Positions 41,432-50,457 of a DNA stretch of 64,000 nt are shown one piece after another; the stretch's first letter is position 1; each line of letters begins with the position of its first letter. The notes under the pieces were generated by a model, which did not search any database, had not been told where the DNA came from, and saw nothing but the letters and a program-made list of their open reading frames with translations. The translations under genes and the position numbers were made by a program. This DNA is from Rhizobium sp. BK251 (GTDB lineage: Bacteria > Pseudomonadota > Alphaproteobacteria > Rhizobiales > Rhizobiaceae), in the NCBI RefSeq assembly GCF_004345245.1, contig NZ_SLUQ01000011.1:1-64000 (forward strand), written 5' to 3'.

Positions 41432-41941
41432 TTAATGTTCAAGCGCCTTATCAGCCAATTCGACAGCCAACTGCCGGCGCGCGCGGTTCATTCGGCTTTT
41501 AATTGTGCCTACCGCGCAGTTGTAATACTTCGCAGCTTCTTCATAGCTGCGGCCTTCAATCGCGACGAGTTCCAAGGTTGTGCGATACGGCTCCGCTAAA
41601 CGGGTGCATGCCGCCTCGACCTCGTGAGCATGAATTGCCAACTCCTGTACCGCGTCGACAGCTCCCAGGGGATCGAGGCCCTCGTGAGGAGCCGGCGACT
41701 CTCGCAAGGCCCGTCGGTAGCGCGTGCAGAACGTGTTGCGCATGATAGTAAAGAGCCAGGATTTGAGACGTGTACCTTCGTGAAAATGATCGAGATGCGA
41801 CAAAGCTTTTAATAATGTTTCCTGAACAAGGTCGTCTGTGTCACTCTGCGACCGATGGAAACGCCGCGCAAAGGCTCTTAGGGCGGGAATGAGCTCCACG
41901 ACATCATCGCAAAGCGAACCTCTCATCGCATTCTTTAGCAT
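41432..41941 (-). CDS. EcfG-type ECF sigma factor, copy 2
   Basis: From ATG 41941 (GAGGAAAA upstream) the protein has 169 residues. Region 2 reads LRAFARRFHRSQSDTDDLVQ, then ETLLKALSHLDHFHEGTRLK and SWLFTIMRNTFCTRYRRALR. Region 4 reads LAEPYRTTLELVAIEGRSYE, then AKYYNCAVGTIKSRMNRARR. This is the EcfG group again but clearly diverged from copy 1 (region 4 differs most). ATGs at 41998 and 41959 are also in frame, but the promoter at 41969-41993 favours 41941. No NepR or PhyR gene is adjacent. Confidence 0.9.
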   Translation of the reverse strand: MLKNAMRGSLCDDVVELIPALRAFARRFHRSQSDTDDLVQETLLKALSHLDHFHEGTRLKSWLFTIMRNTFCTRYRRALRESPAPHEGLDPLGAVDAVQELAIHAHEVEAACTRLAEPYRTTLELVAIEGRSYEEAAKYYNCAVGTIKSRMNRARRQLAVELADKALEH

Positions 41942-41968
41942 GGACTTTTCCTCTGGCATCAGCAGGGA

Positions 41969-41993
41969 AAAGCTGAATCGGTTCGATTGTTCC
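41969..41993 (-). promoter_or_regulatory. EcfG-type promoter of ECF sigma copy 2
   Basis: Minus-strand GGAAC (41993-41989), 18 bases, TT (41970-41969), 28 bases before ATG 41941, consistent with autoregulation or control by another EcfG sigma. Confidence 0.65.
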
Positions 41994-42230
41994 GACAATA
42001 ACGACTTCGTACGGTATCGGACACAAAGGCCCGCGACAGCATACGCGTCGGCGTGTTGAGTAATGACGCTCGCTCAATGCAGTCACGGCGGGTCGCTTAA
42101 ATTGACAAAGTCTGTAAGCGCAGCACCGTTCACACCTTGACCGAACTTTTGAAGACTGCAGAGGTCGACAAACACTTGAGCACATGTGCGTCGTGATACC
42201 TTGACCTGCCATTGTTATCGGGAGGCCAAT

Positions 42231-43202
42231 ATGTGCAAGAGAGTGGTCGTTTACGCGCGGTATTCAACAGATCAACAGAACCCAGCTTCAATCGAAACCC
42301 AGCTTGATCTGGGGGCTTCATTTGTTGCGGAGCGCGGTTGGAAGCTGAGCGGGACATATGTTGATGCTGGCGTCAGCGGCGCTAGTTTCGAAACACGGCC
42401 AGGTCTTCAGGCTGCGCTGACAGGGGCGCGAGTGGGTGCCTACGATGTCCTGCTTTGCCTTACGCTTGACCGGCTGTCGCGAGACCTAGAACACAGCGCT
42501 AAAGTGTTGAAGCTGCTCCAGTTCCACGACATTGAACTTTGGACCGTGCACGGCGGCTCTCAGGTGTCAGCTATGGAGCTTGGCCTGAGGGCGGTCCTGA
42601 ATAGCGAGATGCTTGAGCAGGTTCGATATCGAACCAGGGAAGGCATGAAGACCGTAGCGAAGACGGGCCGAGTTCCCGGCGGCATTTGTTATGGCTACTC
42701 GATCAAAAAGATGATTGGAGCGGACGGAGAACCTATCCGTGGCCTGAGGGAGATCATTGCCGCCGAGGCGGCTGTGATCGTGTGGATATTCGAGCAATAT
42801 GTGAAGGGCCTAAGTCCCGACGCCATTGCAGAAATCCTCAATGGGCAGGGTATACCTGGCCCTCGCGGGCAGGCTTGGAGAGGAACGGCGATCCGGGGAC
42901 ACCGGCGAAGAGGTAGCGGAATTCTGAATAATCAGATGTACATCGGTCGGCTGGTGTTCAACAGGCTCGTGTACCGAAAGAACCCAGTGAGCGAACGCCG
43001 AGTGTCTCGGCTCAACTCGCCAGAGCAACATATCATTCAAGAGCTACCGACGCTTCGGATTGTGTCGGATTCGCTCTGGAAAAAAGTAAAACGGAGGCAA
43101 GCTCTACCTCGCCGCCGGACAACGACCTCGGGCCGACCGTCTAGCCCACCAGGTAGTTCCAAGGCAGGAGATGCGCGATTTGGCTCTGCTTATGACCATT
43201 AA
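42231..43202 (+). pseudogene. Large serine recombinase, truncated at its C-terminus
   Basis: From ATG 42231 (GGGAGG upstream) the frame has the resolvase catalytic domain: VVVYARYSTDQQNPASIETQ with nucleophile Ser12, then LLCLTLDRLSRDLEH with catalytic Arg. The recombinase DNA-binding domain follows (GGICYGYSIKKMIGADGEPI, ILNGQGIPGPRGQAW, ILNNQMYIGRLVFNR). Homology stops after SLWKKVKRRQA near 43110; the last 25 codons read into IS66 sequence. Intact members are 500-550 residues with a zinc ribbon and coiled coil that are missing here. It is probably a dead integrase of a mobile element. Confidence 0.82.
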
Positions 43203-43755
43203 CGAGGGCCGTTAGTGTGCTGGTGAGATAGCCAAATGGATCGACGGCGTTGAGCTTACAGGTCTCGACGAGCGATGCGATGGTCCCCCAATTCTCCGCT
43301 CCCGTGTCATGACCGGCGAAGAGAGCGTTCTTTCGGTTTAGCGCTATCGGCCTGATGGTCCGCTCAACGCTATTGTTGTCGATCTCGATGCGGCCGTCGG
43401 TCAGGAAGACGCAAAGACCGTCCCAGTATTTGGCGATGTAGGTAGGTAAGGCTCCCCCCGGCGGCGCACCTCCGTCCCACAGTCGGTCATCACGGGCCAG
43501 CGCCCAGAAGTATCCGGTCTTGGTTTTACGGGAACCGGGATCAAGCACCGGCGCACGGGTCTCGTCCATGAACAGCTTCGTCGACCGCTTCAGGTCGGCA
43601 AGCAAGGCGTCGAAGACCGGGCGCAGTTCGAAAGCAGCCCGACCGTCCCAGTCGGCGAGTGTTGAGCGGTCGAGATCAACGCCCTGGCGGCTCATGATCT
43701 GCGCCTGGCGATAGAGCGGCAGATGATCGCTGTGATCGTGTCTTTGCGTCGGCCC
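43141..43755 (-). mobile_element. IS66-family transposase (TnpC) remnant with internal deletion
   Basis: The minus-strand frame reads DHSDHLPLYRQAQIMSRQGV, LADLKRSTKLFMDETRAPVL, TGYFWALARDDRLWDGGAPP, then jumps to LPTYIAKYWDGLCVFLTDGR, IEIDNNSVERTIRPIALNRK and NALFAGHDTGAENWGTIASL, ending LLPW. In complete IS66 transposases about 150 residues, including a catalytic acidic residue, lie between the ARDDR and YIAKYWDGL segments, so this copy is internally deleted. The 5' part and terminal repeats are also absent. It abuts the truncated serine recombinase. Confidence 0.88.
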
Positions 43756-43769
43756 ATAGAGTCCAGAAT

Positions 43770-44174
43770 TCAGTGGTCGGAAATGGTTGGTCCGAAAAGC
43801 GCTTTCGCTATATTCTCGAGTTCAATGGGTTTCTCGCAGAGCACAAAACCGGCAAAGCTCAAAGGCACGATTGTCGGATCGTATCCCGTTGCAAACACGT
43901 AAGGTATGCGAAGTTCCTCCAGCCGCTCCGCGACAGGAAAAACAAGTTCACCATCGAGATGAACGTCAAGAATGGCGGCGTCGATAAATTCTTCCTCGAT
44001 CAAGTCGAGTGCGTGCTGGACCCCGCCAGTCGGCCCCACCACTTTGGCCCCCAGCTGTTGGAGCTTGCGACGAGTTTCGTCAGCCAGAAAATATTCATCC
44101 TCGACGATCAAAATGCGCTTGTTAGCAAACTCTTTGCTGTAGATGTGGTGGTCGGTCAAGATGCCATTCTCCAC
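43770..44174 (-). CDS. Single-domain response regulator (CheY-like receiver)
   Basis: The 134-residue protein is a receiver only: RILIVEDEYFLADETRRKLQ with the acidic pocket, phospho-acceptor Asp in DAAILDVHLDGELVFPVAER, Thr in YVFATGYDP and the switch Lys in LCEKPIELENIAKALFG. There is no output domain. GTG 44174 is the frame's first start and has a weak ribosome site. It lies downstream of a Crp/Fnr regulator on the same strand. Its kinase partner is not in the window. Confidence 0.88.
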   Translation of the reverse strand: MENGILTDHHIYSKEFANKRILIVEDEYFLADETRRKLQQLGAKVVGPTGGVQHALDLIEEEFIDAAILDVHLDGELVFPVAERLEELRIPYVFATGYDPTIVPLSFAGFVLCEKPIELENIAKALFGPTISDH

Positions 44175-44285
44175 GGTTGTTGCGCGCGGGTTGCCGACTA
44201 GATGGCGATGGAGAATGCCTCGTCAAGTCGGATATGGTCCGCTGACGCGTTACTTGACGCCTGCCCGAAAAAGCAACACCCGGGA

Positions 44286-44999
44286 CTATCGAAACTCACC
44301 GATAAGGCGACAATATTCCTGCTCGGCCAAGCCATAAGAATCTGAAGCAAACGCTTCTAGACCGCTACGGCTGCGCACGGCGACTAGATTGCGCTCCGAT
44401 CTTATGAGACGTCTTCCCTCCAGGGCATGCAGTGCAACGGTCACGCTCGGACGGCGCACAGAAAGCATCAGAGATAGAAATTCATGTGTTACCGGTATCC
44501 GTTCGTCCCGAAGTCGGTCCTGGCACATCAGAATCCACCTCGCCAAACGCTCTTCGATCGTTTGAATGGCATTACCTAAGGCGGTATAGGCTGCCTGCAG
44601 CAGAAACGACTGAGCATACTGATTAAACAGGCTTCGCGCTGAGTTGTTGGACCGCGCGAGTTCAACAAGGGTCCGCAGTCGAACGCGATAGGCGTCTCCC
44701 TCGATTTGCATAAGGATTTTGAAGGGTGACCGTCCACTTTCGCAGAGGGGTGCAATGGGGATCACGCCTTCACGGCCGACGATACCCACCTCGCTTGAGT
44801 TCCCGCTCCGCGACGAGATAACAATGGAGGCCAAACCGGACACCGGAAAGTAGCAGTAGTCGGCGGATGTGGACGGTTTTAACAATATCGAAGATCGACC
44901 AAGAGTAACCCGCTCCAAGCTTGGCCGAATAAAATCGAGCGCATCGCCGTCCATAGCGCCTAGAAGGAAATTGTCGCTTCGGCAGCTTATTGCGTCCAT
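44286..44999 (-). CDS. Crp/Fnr-family transcriptional regulator
   Basis: From ATG 44999 the 237-residue protein has a cNMP-binding-like beta domain (LERVTLGRSSILLKPSTSAD, YFPVSGLASIVISSRSGNSS, EVGIVGREGVIPIAPL) and a C-terminal winged helix (IEERLARWILMCQDRLRDER, EFLSLMLSVRRPSVTVALHA, LEGRRLIRSERNLVAVRSRS). No Cys motif of oxygen-sensing FNR is seen, so the effector is unknown. This subgroup is abundant on rhizobial plasmids, often near response regulators. Start uncertain (an extension to 45050 is open). Confidence 0.88.
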   Translation of the reverse strand: MDAISCRSDNFLLGAMDGDALDFIRPSLERVTLGRSSILLKPSTSADYCYFPVSGLASIVISSRSGNSSEVGIVGREGVIPIAPLCESGRSPFKILMQIEGDAYRVRLRTLVELARSNNSARSLFNQYAQSFLLQAAYTALGNAIQTIEERLARWILMCQDRLRDERIPVTHEFLSLMLSVRRPSVTVALHALEGRRLIRSERNLVAVRSRSGLEAFASDSYGLAEQEYCRLIGEFR

Positions 45000-45581
45000 C
45001 GCCTTAGCGCCCGCAGGAAATGGGACGAAACGCCCTGCTGCGCAAACCACATGGCAACAGGTGCGAGCTGGTCTTAAATGTCAATCCACGAAAAAAAGGC
45101 AGACCGCAGGCGACCTGCCCAAGGCAAGGATGAATTGTCCCTTCGTCTGATGATTCGCATGTATCGGCCAGGAACCCAACACAACTGTGTTTGTCGCTTG
45201 TATTGGGGGCCCTCGTCAGAGGCTCGTGCCGCACCATAAAGTCTCCGGATTTGTTGTCGCTATCAGAAGAAACTCTCTAACAACACAACCAAGGCTTATG
45301 TTCCCGCCTACGGGGGTGAACTGTAGTCGGCACTCGCGATGACCCGGTTACGATGCGGTGGAATCGATCGTCGGCCTTCGCGCTGATGCCGTTAGCCAAA
45401 CACCATCGCTGACATTTGTGCGACTAGATGTGGCGCATACAGCCGTGCGAACCTCCCCGTGCTGCTCAACACAGAAGGTTTGTACAATGGAACCAGCGTC
45501 ATACGGTGAAATGCGGTCATCATGCGCCTTCCGCCCTGTCCAGCGTGGCAACAGCGGCCCATCACGAGGAATGATCGAGGC
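45000..45581. other. Upstream region of the trb operon; no traI gene
   Basis: In Ti-type plasmids the AHL synthase gene traI stands here. No TraI-like sequence is found on either strand. A 75-codon plus frame (45358-45585) ends in ATGA overlap with trbB, but resembles no known protein. It presumably holds the trb promoter, which was not identified. Confidence 0.45.
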
Positions 45582-46556
45582 ATGACTCTGGACCCTCGTC
45601 GACGCTCGCTTCCGCGCTTGGTCAGCAAGGTCAAAGGCGCTCTGGGAGAGCGATTGTGTGATGCACTGGACGATCCGAGCGTCATTGAGATCATGTTAAA
45701 TCCGGACGGAAAACTCTTCATCGAGAGATTGGGCCTGGGTATGACACTCGCCGGAAGGATGGCAAGCGAGTCTGCTGAAACGATCATCGGTAGCGTGGCC
45801 CATGTGCTCAACTCGCAGGTTGACCCGGAACGGCCAATCATTTCGGGCGAACTGCCAATCGGCGGACACCGCTTTGAAGGCCTACTACCACCCGTCGTTG
45901 CCGGACCAGCATTTACGATCCGCAGGCGTGCCTCGCATCTTTTTTCTCTGGACGACTATGTGAGGAACAACGCGATGACCGCAATGCAGGCGGCAGCAAT
46001 TCGTAGCGCCGTTGCTGCAAAGCTGAACATCCTGGTAGCCGGTGGCACGGGTTCCGGAAAAAGCACCCTCACGAACGCCGTGATACTGGAGATGGTCGCC
46101 CATTCGCCTGATGAACGCCTGGTAATCCTCGAGGACACCGCCGAGATCCGCTGTTCCGCTGAAAACGCCGTCTGCTTTCGCACAAGTGATACGGCCGACA
46201 TGTCTCGCCTGCTGAAGAGCACGTTGCGGATGCGACCTGACCGCATAATCGTTGGGGAGGTTCGCGACGGCGCGGCACTTACTCTTCTGAAGGCGTGGAA
46301 TACCGGCCATCCCGGCGGCATTGCCACGATCCATGCGAACAATGCGCGTTCGGCGCTTCAGCGCCTCGAACAGCTAACAGCGGAAGCAAGTCACCAACCT
46401 ATGCAAGCGGTTATCGCCGACGCCGTCGATCTCATCATTTACATGGAGCGAACACCGACTGGGCGTCGTGTCCTGGAGATGCTTCGCGTCGCCCGTTTTG
46501 CGGAAGGGCACTATGTGATCGCGCCTTATGTCGAGGAGCCACGCAATGCAGCCTAG
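45582..46556 (+). CDS. trbB: Conjugal transfer ATPase TrbB (VirB11-like)
   Basis: The 324-residue protein starts within ATGA at 45582 and shows SVIEIMLNPDGKLFIERLGL, Walker A NILVAGGTGSGKSTLTNAVI, the Asp box LVILEDTAEIRC and Walker B region MRPDRIIVGEVRDGAALTLL, ending GHPGGIATIHANNARSALQR. TrbB is the hexameric traffic ATPase at the base of the mating channel. First gene of the trb operon; overlaps trbC. Length matches Ti-plasmid TrbB. Confidence 0.96.
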   Translation: MTLDPRRRSLPRLVSKVKGALGERLCDALDDPSVIEIMLNPDGKLFIERLGLGMTLAGRMASESAETIIGSVAHVLNSQVDPERPIISGELPIGGHRFEGLLPPVVAGPAFTIRRRASHLFSLDDYVRNNAMTAMQAAAIRSAVAAKLNILVAGGTGSGKSTLTNAVILEMVAHSPDERLVILEDTAEIRCSAENAVCFRTSDTADMSRLLKSTLRMRPDRIIVGEVRDGAALTLLKAWNTGHPGGIATIHANNARSALQRLEQLTAEASHQPMQAVIADAVDLIIYMERTPTGRRVLEMLRVARFAEGHYVIAPYVEEPRNAA

Positions 46557-46926
46557 TAGGAAACCCATTTTGCTTTGCCTGCTTGCAACAGGAGGGATCC
46601 TCGTCGCTTCACCGGCGCTTGCCGGTTCCGGTGGAAGCCTGCCTTGGGAGGGCCCGCTTGAGCAGATTCAGGAGTCGATAACGGGTCCGGTCGCGGGATA
46701 TATCGCGCTTGCGGCGGTGGCTATTGCCGGAGGCATGCTGATCTTTGGCGGCGAGCTCAACGATTTCGCCCGAAGGCTGGTGTACGTCGTACTGGTCGCC
46801 GGTATCCTTCTCGGAGCCACGACAATTGTCGGTTTGTTCGGGGCGACCGGCGCGTCGATCGGCCAGACAGACCGCCAGATGACGGTGAAGACACCGAATG
46901 GAGGAGGGGAGCGGATCCATGGCTGA
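46546..46926 (+). CDS. trbC: Conjugal pilin precursor TrbC (VirB2-like)
   Basis: From ATG 46546 (GAGGAG upstream, overlapping trbB) the 126-residue protein has a long signal (PILLCLLATGGILVASPALA then GS) and two membrane helices (GPVAGYIALAAVAIAGGMLI, RRLVYVVLVAGILLGATTIV). TrbC is cyclised by the TraF peptidase, whose gene is present at 57643-58203. Forms the mating pilus. Confidence 0.94.
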   Translation: MQPSRKPILLCLLATGGILVASPALAGSGGSLPWEGPLEQIQESITGPVAGYIALAAVAIAGGMLIFGGELNDFARRLVYVVLVAGILLGATTIVGLFGATGASIGQTDRQMTVKTPNGGGERIHG

Positions 46927-47218
46927 GACCACTCCCAGGCTCCACCGCAATCGTATTCATCGCGCGCTGTCCCGTCCGAATCTCCTGATGGGCGCAGATC
47001 GCGAACTGACGCTGATAACCGGATTGGCAGCCGTCATCCTGATCTTCGTGGTCCTGACAGTCTACTCGGCACTACTCGGGGTATCGGTCTGGATCGTCGT
47101 CGTCGGCGTGCTTCGGATGATGGCTAAATCCGATCCGCTCATGCGGCAGGTCTATGTGCGGCACATTTCCTACAAGCCCCACTACCGGCCGACTGCCTCT
47201 CCCTGGCGCCGGTATTGA
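46919..47218 (+). CDS. trbD: TrbD (VirB3-like) inner-membrane protein
   Basis: The 99-residue protein starts inside the trbC end and reads HRNRIHRALSRPNLLMGADR, then membrane helices TLITGLAAVILIFVVLTVYS and ALLGVSVWIVVVGVLRMMAK, ending RQVYVRHISYKPHYRPTASP. This is the VirB3/TrbD pattern with the RP-NLLMGADRE motif. Works with TrbE in the inner-membrane complex. Confidence 0.94.
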   Translation: MAETTPRLHRNRIHRALSRPNLLMGADRELTLITGLAAVILIFVVLTVYSALLGVSVWIVVVGVLRMMAKSDPLMRQVYVRHISYKPHYRPTASPWRRY

Positions 47219-47228
47219 GGAGGAAGGC

Positions 47229-49685
47229 ATGGTCGCCCTCAAGCGTTTCCGGGCCAGCGGTCCGTCATTTGCCGATCTCGTGCCCTATGCCGGTCTGGTC
47301 GATAACGGTGTTCTCCTCTTAAAGGACGGAAGCCTTATGGCCGGCTGGTATTTTGCCGGTCCGGACTCTGAAAGCGCCACCGACATCGAGCGCAACGAAC
47401 TTGCGCGGCAGATCAATGCCATCCTGTCACGGCTCGGAAGCGGCTGGATGATCCAGGTCGAGGCAATCCGCATTCCAACCGTCGACTATCCGCTGGAGGA
47501 TCGGTGCCACTTCCCCGATCCTGTCACGAGGGCGATCGATGCTGAACGTCGGGCGCATTTCGGGCGCGAGCAGGGGCACTTTGAAAGCAAGCACGCGGTT
47601 ATCCTGACCTACCGGCCGCTCGAGTCGAAGAAGACGGCACTCAGCAAATACATCTATTCAGACGAAGAGAGCCGCAAGAAGTCCTACGCCGACACGGTCC
47701 TCTTCATATTCAAGAATGCGATCCGCGAGATCGAGCAATACCTCGCCAACACCCTGTCGATCCGGCGCATGGAAACGCGCGAGGTTCTGGGGAGGGGAGG
47801 GGAACGCGCGGCGCGCTATGACGAGCTTCTGCAGTTCCTCCGTTTCTGCATCACCGGCGAGAGCCACCCGATCCGGCTGCCCGACATTCCCATGTATCTG
47901 GACTGGATCGCGACCGCGGAGCTCGAACATGGCCTGACGCCGAAAATCGAAAGCCGTTTCCTGAGCGTTGTCGCGATCGACGGTCTGCCGTCCGAAAGCT
48001 GGCCCGGCATCCTCAACAGCCTCGATCTGATGCCGCTGACCTATCGATGGTCGTCGCGCTTCATCTTCCTCGACGCCGAGGAGTCGCGGCAGAAGCTCGA
48101 ACGCACGCGGAAGAAATGGCAACAGAAAGTGCGCCCTTTCTTCGACCAGTTGTTTCAGACGCAAAGCCGCTCGGTCGACCAGGATGCCATGATGATGGTT
48201 GCCGAAACCGAGGATGCGATCGCCCAGGCTTCGTCGCAGCTTGTCGCCTTCGGTTATTACACCCCCGTCGTCGTCCTCTTCGATGCGGATCGCGAGGCCC
48301 TGCGTGAGAAGGCAGAGGCGATACGCCGGCTCATTCAGGCTGAAGGGTTTGGCGCGCGGATCGAAACGCTCAATGCCACCGATGCCTACCTCGGCAGCCT
48401 CCCCGGTAATTGGTACTGCAACGTCCGCGAACCGCTGATCAACACCAGCAATCTCGCCGATCTCATCCCGCTGAACTCGGTTTGGTCGGGCAATCCGGTC
48501 GCCCCATGTCCGTTCTATCCACTTAACTCGCCGCCGCTGATGCAGGTCGCCAGCGGCTCGACCCCTTTCCGGTTGAACCTGCATGTCGGCGACGTTGGTC
48601 ACACGCTGATCTTCGGTCCGACGGGCTCGGGCAAATCGACGTTACTCGCCCTCATCGCGGCACAGTTCCGGCGCTACGAGCGTGCTCAGATCTTCGCCTT
48701 CGACAAAGGAAACTCGCTGCTCCCCTTGACCTTGGCAGCCGGCGGCGATCACCACGAGATCGGTGGCGATGGTGACGAGCAGGGCGGCGCGCTTGCCTTC
48801 TGCCCGCTCTCCGACCTTTCCACCGACCGCGATCGGGCTTGGGCCGCCGAATGGATCGAGATGCTTGTCGGCCTGCAGGGCGTCACGATTTCCCCTGACC
48901 ATCGCAATGCCATCTCCCGTCAAATCGGTCTCATGGCGAATGTTCCGGGCCGCTCGCTTTCGGACTTCGTATCCGGCGTGCAGATGCGCGAGATTAAGGA
49001 TGCCCTGCATCACTTTACCGTCGACGGTCCAATGGGCCAGCTCTTTGACGCGGAAGAAGACGGACTGACGCTCGGGACCTTCCAGTGCTTCGAGGTCGAG
49101 CATCTCATGAATATGGGAGAGCGAAATCTCGTCCCGGTCCTGACCTATCTCTTCCGCCGGATCGAAAAGCGTCTGGACGGCTCTCCAAGTCTCATCATTC
49201 TCGACGAGGCATGGCTCATGCTCGGCCACCCGGTCTTCCGCAGCAAAATACGTGAGTGGCTGAAGGTGCTGCGAAAAGCCAATTGCGCCGTCGTGCTGGC
49301 AACGCAGTCGATCTCCGACGCCGAACGCTCCGGCATTATCGATGTCCTCAAGGAATCCTGCCCGACAAAGATCTGCCTGCCCAATGGCGCCGCCGCCGAG
49401 CCTGGCACGCGGGAATTCTATGAGCGGATCGGCTTCAATGATCGGCAGATTGAGATCGTCTCAGGCGCGATCCCGAAGCGCGAATATTACGTCGCGACTT
49501 CGGAGGGACGGCGGCTGTTCGACATGTCGCTCGGACCTGTGGCGCTGAGCTTCGTCGGTGCGTCCGGCAAAGAAGATCTCAGACGCATTCGCGAACTGAA
49601 AGCCGAGCATGGCGGTGATTGGCTTATCCGTTGGCTTGAGACGAGAGGAGTCCGGGATGCCGCTTCGCACCTCAACTTCGCATAG
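47229..49685 (+). CDS. trbE: TrbE (VirB4-like) transfer ATPase
   Basis: The 818-residue protein begins VALKRFRASGPSFADLVPYA after GAGGAGG (ATG 47229) and holds Walker A LIFGPTGSGKSTLLALIAAQ, the Asp-rich FAFDKGNSLLPLTLA, and Walker B SLIILDEAWLMLGH with VVLATQSISDAERSGIIDVL. VirB4/TrbE is the largest ATPase of the channel and is needed for pilin extraction. A 314-codon frame runs antisense through it and is ignored. Intact. Confidence 0.96.
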   Translation: MVALKRFRASGPSFADLVPYAGLVDNGVLLLKDGSLMAGWYFAGPDSESATDIERNELARQINAILSRLGSGWMIQVEAIRIPTVDYPLEDRCHFPDPVTRAIDAERRAHFGREQGHFESKHAVILTYRPLESKKTALSKYIYSDEESRKKSYADTVLFIFKNAIREIEQYLANTLSIRRMETREVLGRGGERAARYDELLQFLRFCITGESHPIRLPDIPMYLDWIATAELEHGLTPKIESRFLSVVAIDGLPSESWPGILNSLDLMPLTYRWSSRFIFLDAEESRQKLERTRKKWQQKVRPFFDQLFQTQSRSVDQDAMMMVAETEDAIAQASSQLVAFGYYTPVVVLFDADREALREKAEAIRRLIQAEGFGARIETLNATDAYLGSLPGNWYCNVREPLINTSNLADLIPLNSVWSGNPVAPCPFYPLNSPPLMQVASGSTPFRLNLHVGDVGHTLIFGPTGSGKSTLLALIAAQFRRYERAQIFAFDKGNSLLPLTLAAGGDHHEIGGDGDEQGGALAFCPLSDLSTDRDRAWAAEWIEMLVGLQGVTISPDHRNAISRQIGLMANVPGRSLSDFVSGVQMREIKDALHHFTVDGPMGQLFDAEEDGLTLGTFQCFEVEHLMNMGERNLVPVLTYLFRRIEKRLDGSPSLIILDEAWLMLGHPVFRSKIREWLKVLRKANCAVVLATQSISDAERSGIIDVLKESCPTKICLPNGAAAEPGTREFYERIGFNDRQIEIVSGAIPKREYYVATSEGRRLFDMSLGPVALSFVGASGKEDLRRIRELKAEHGGDWLIRWLETRGVRDAASHLNFA

Positions 49686-50457
49686 ATGGCTTGGCGGACT
49701 GCTGGCCTGCGCAGTGGGTCTTGGATCAACTGACGCCATCGCCGGTGCGGCGACTGGCAACGCAACCGAGTTCACGCAGCTCGCAAACAATGCCCAACTG
49801 ATCGATCTGATGAAGAGCTCAGGCTTGCAGGTCGACAATCAGCTGACCCAGATAGGCCAGCTTGCGACGCAGATCGAGAACCAGCTGAAGATCTATCAGA
49901 ACATGCTGCAAAACACGACGCAGCTCCCTGACCATATATGGGGCGAGGTCCAAGCCGATCTCGATCGGCTTCGCAATGTCGTGGATCAGGGGCAAGGCAT
50001 CGCGTTCTCAATGAGCAACGCCGATGATCTCCTGAAGCAACGCTTCAAAAGCTATGCTGACCTACAGACCGATCTGCCGAATTCCGACAGCTTTTCTTCG
50101 ACCTACCAGTCCTGGTCCGCCACGAACCGGGAAACCATCGCCAGCACCCTGAAGGCAGCGAGCCTGACCGCCGATCAATTCGATACTGAGGAGAGCACGA
50201 TGAGTTCGCTACGGTCCATGTCCGAGTCGGCCGATGGACAGATGAAGGCCCTGCAGGTGGGCCATGAGATTGCCGCTCAGCAGGTCGCCCAGATGCAAAA
50301 GCTTCGCGGCCTCGTCTCCCAGCAGATGACCATGATGGGGACGTGGCTCCAGTCGAAACAGGCTGACGAGGATCTCGCGCAGGCGCGGCGGGAGAAATTC
50401 TTCAACACGGAGTTCGATTCCATTCCCCAAGGTCAGAAAATGGAGCCACGCTGGTGA
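49657..50457 (+). CDS. trbJ: TrbJ (VirB5-like) pilus-tip protein
   Basis: From ATG 49657 (AGAGGAG upstream) the 266-residue protein has a signal peptide (MPLRTSTSHRWLGGLLACAV to TDAIAGA), then NATEFTQLANNAQLIDLMKS, IGQLATQIENQLKIYQNMLQ (coiled coil) and a C-terminal helical part ending QGQKMEPRW. TrbJ is the minor pilin or tip component. Its stop overlaps the trbK start (GTGA). Confidence 0.93.
   Translation: MPLRTSTSHRWLGGLLACAVGLGSTDAIAGAATGNATEFTQLANNAQLIDLMKSSGLQVDNQLTQIGQLATQIENQLKIYQNMLQNTTQLPDHIWGEVQADLDRLRNVVDQGQGIAFSMSNADDLLKQRFKSYADLQTDLPNSDSFSSTYQSWSATNRETIASTLKAASLTADQFDTEESTMSSLRSMSESADGQMKALQVGHEIAAQQVAQMQKLRGLVSQQMTMMGTWLQSKQADEDLAQARREKFFNTEFDSIPQGQKMEPRW

Noticed and set aside
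45358..45585. 75-codon frame ending in ATGA overlap with trbB
   Set aside because: Overlap looks like coupling, but the peptide does not resemble TraI or any other conjugation protein and lacks a ribosome site.
47658..48602. 314-codon minus-strand frame within trbE
   Set aside because: Runs antisense to a well-supported ATPase gene in GC-rich DNA; codon-shadow frame.
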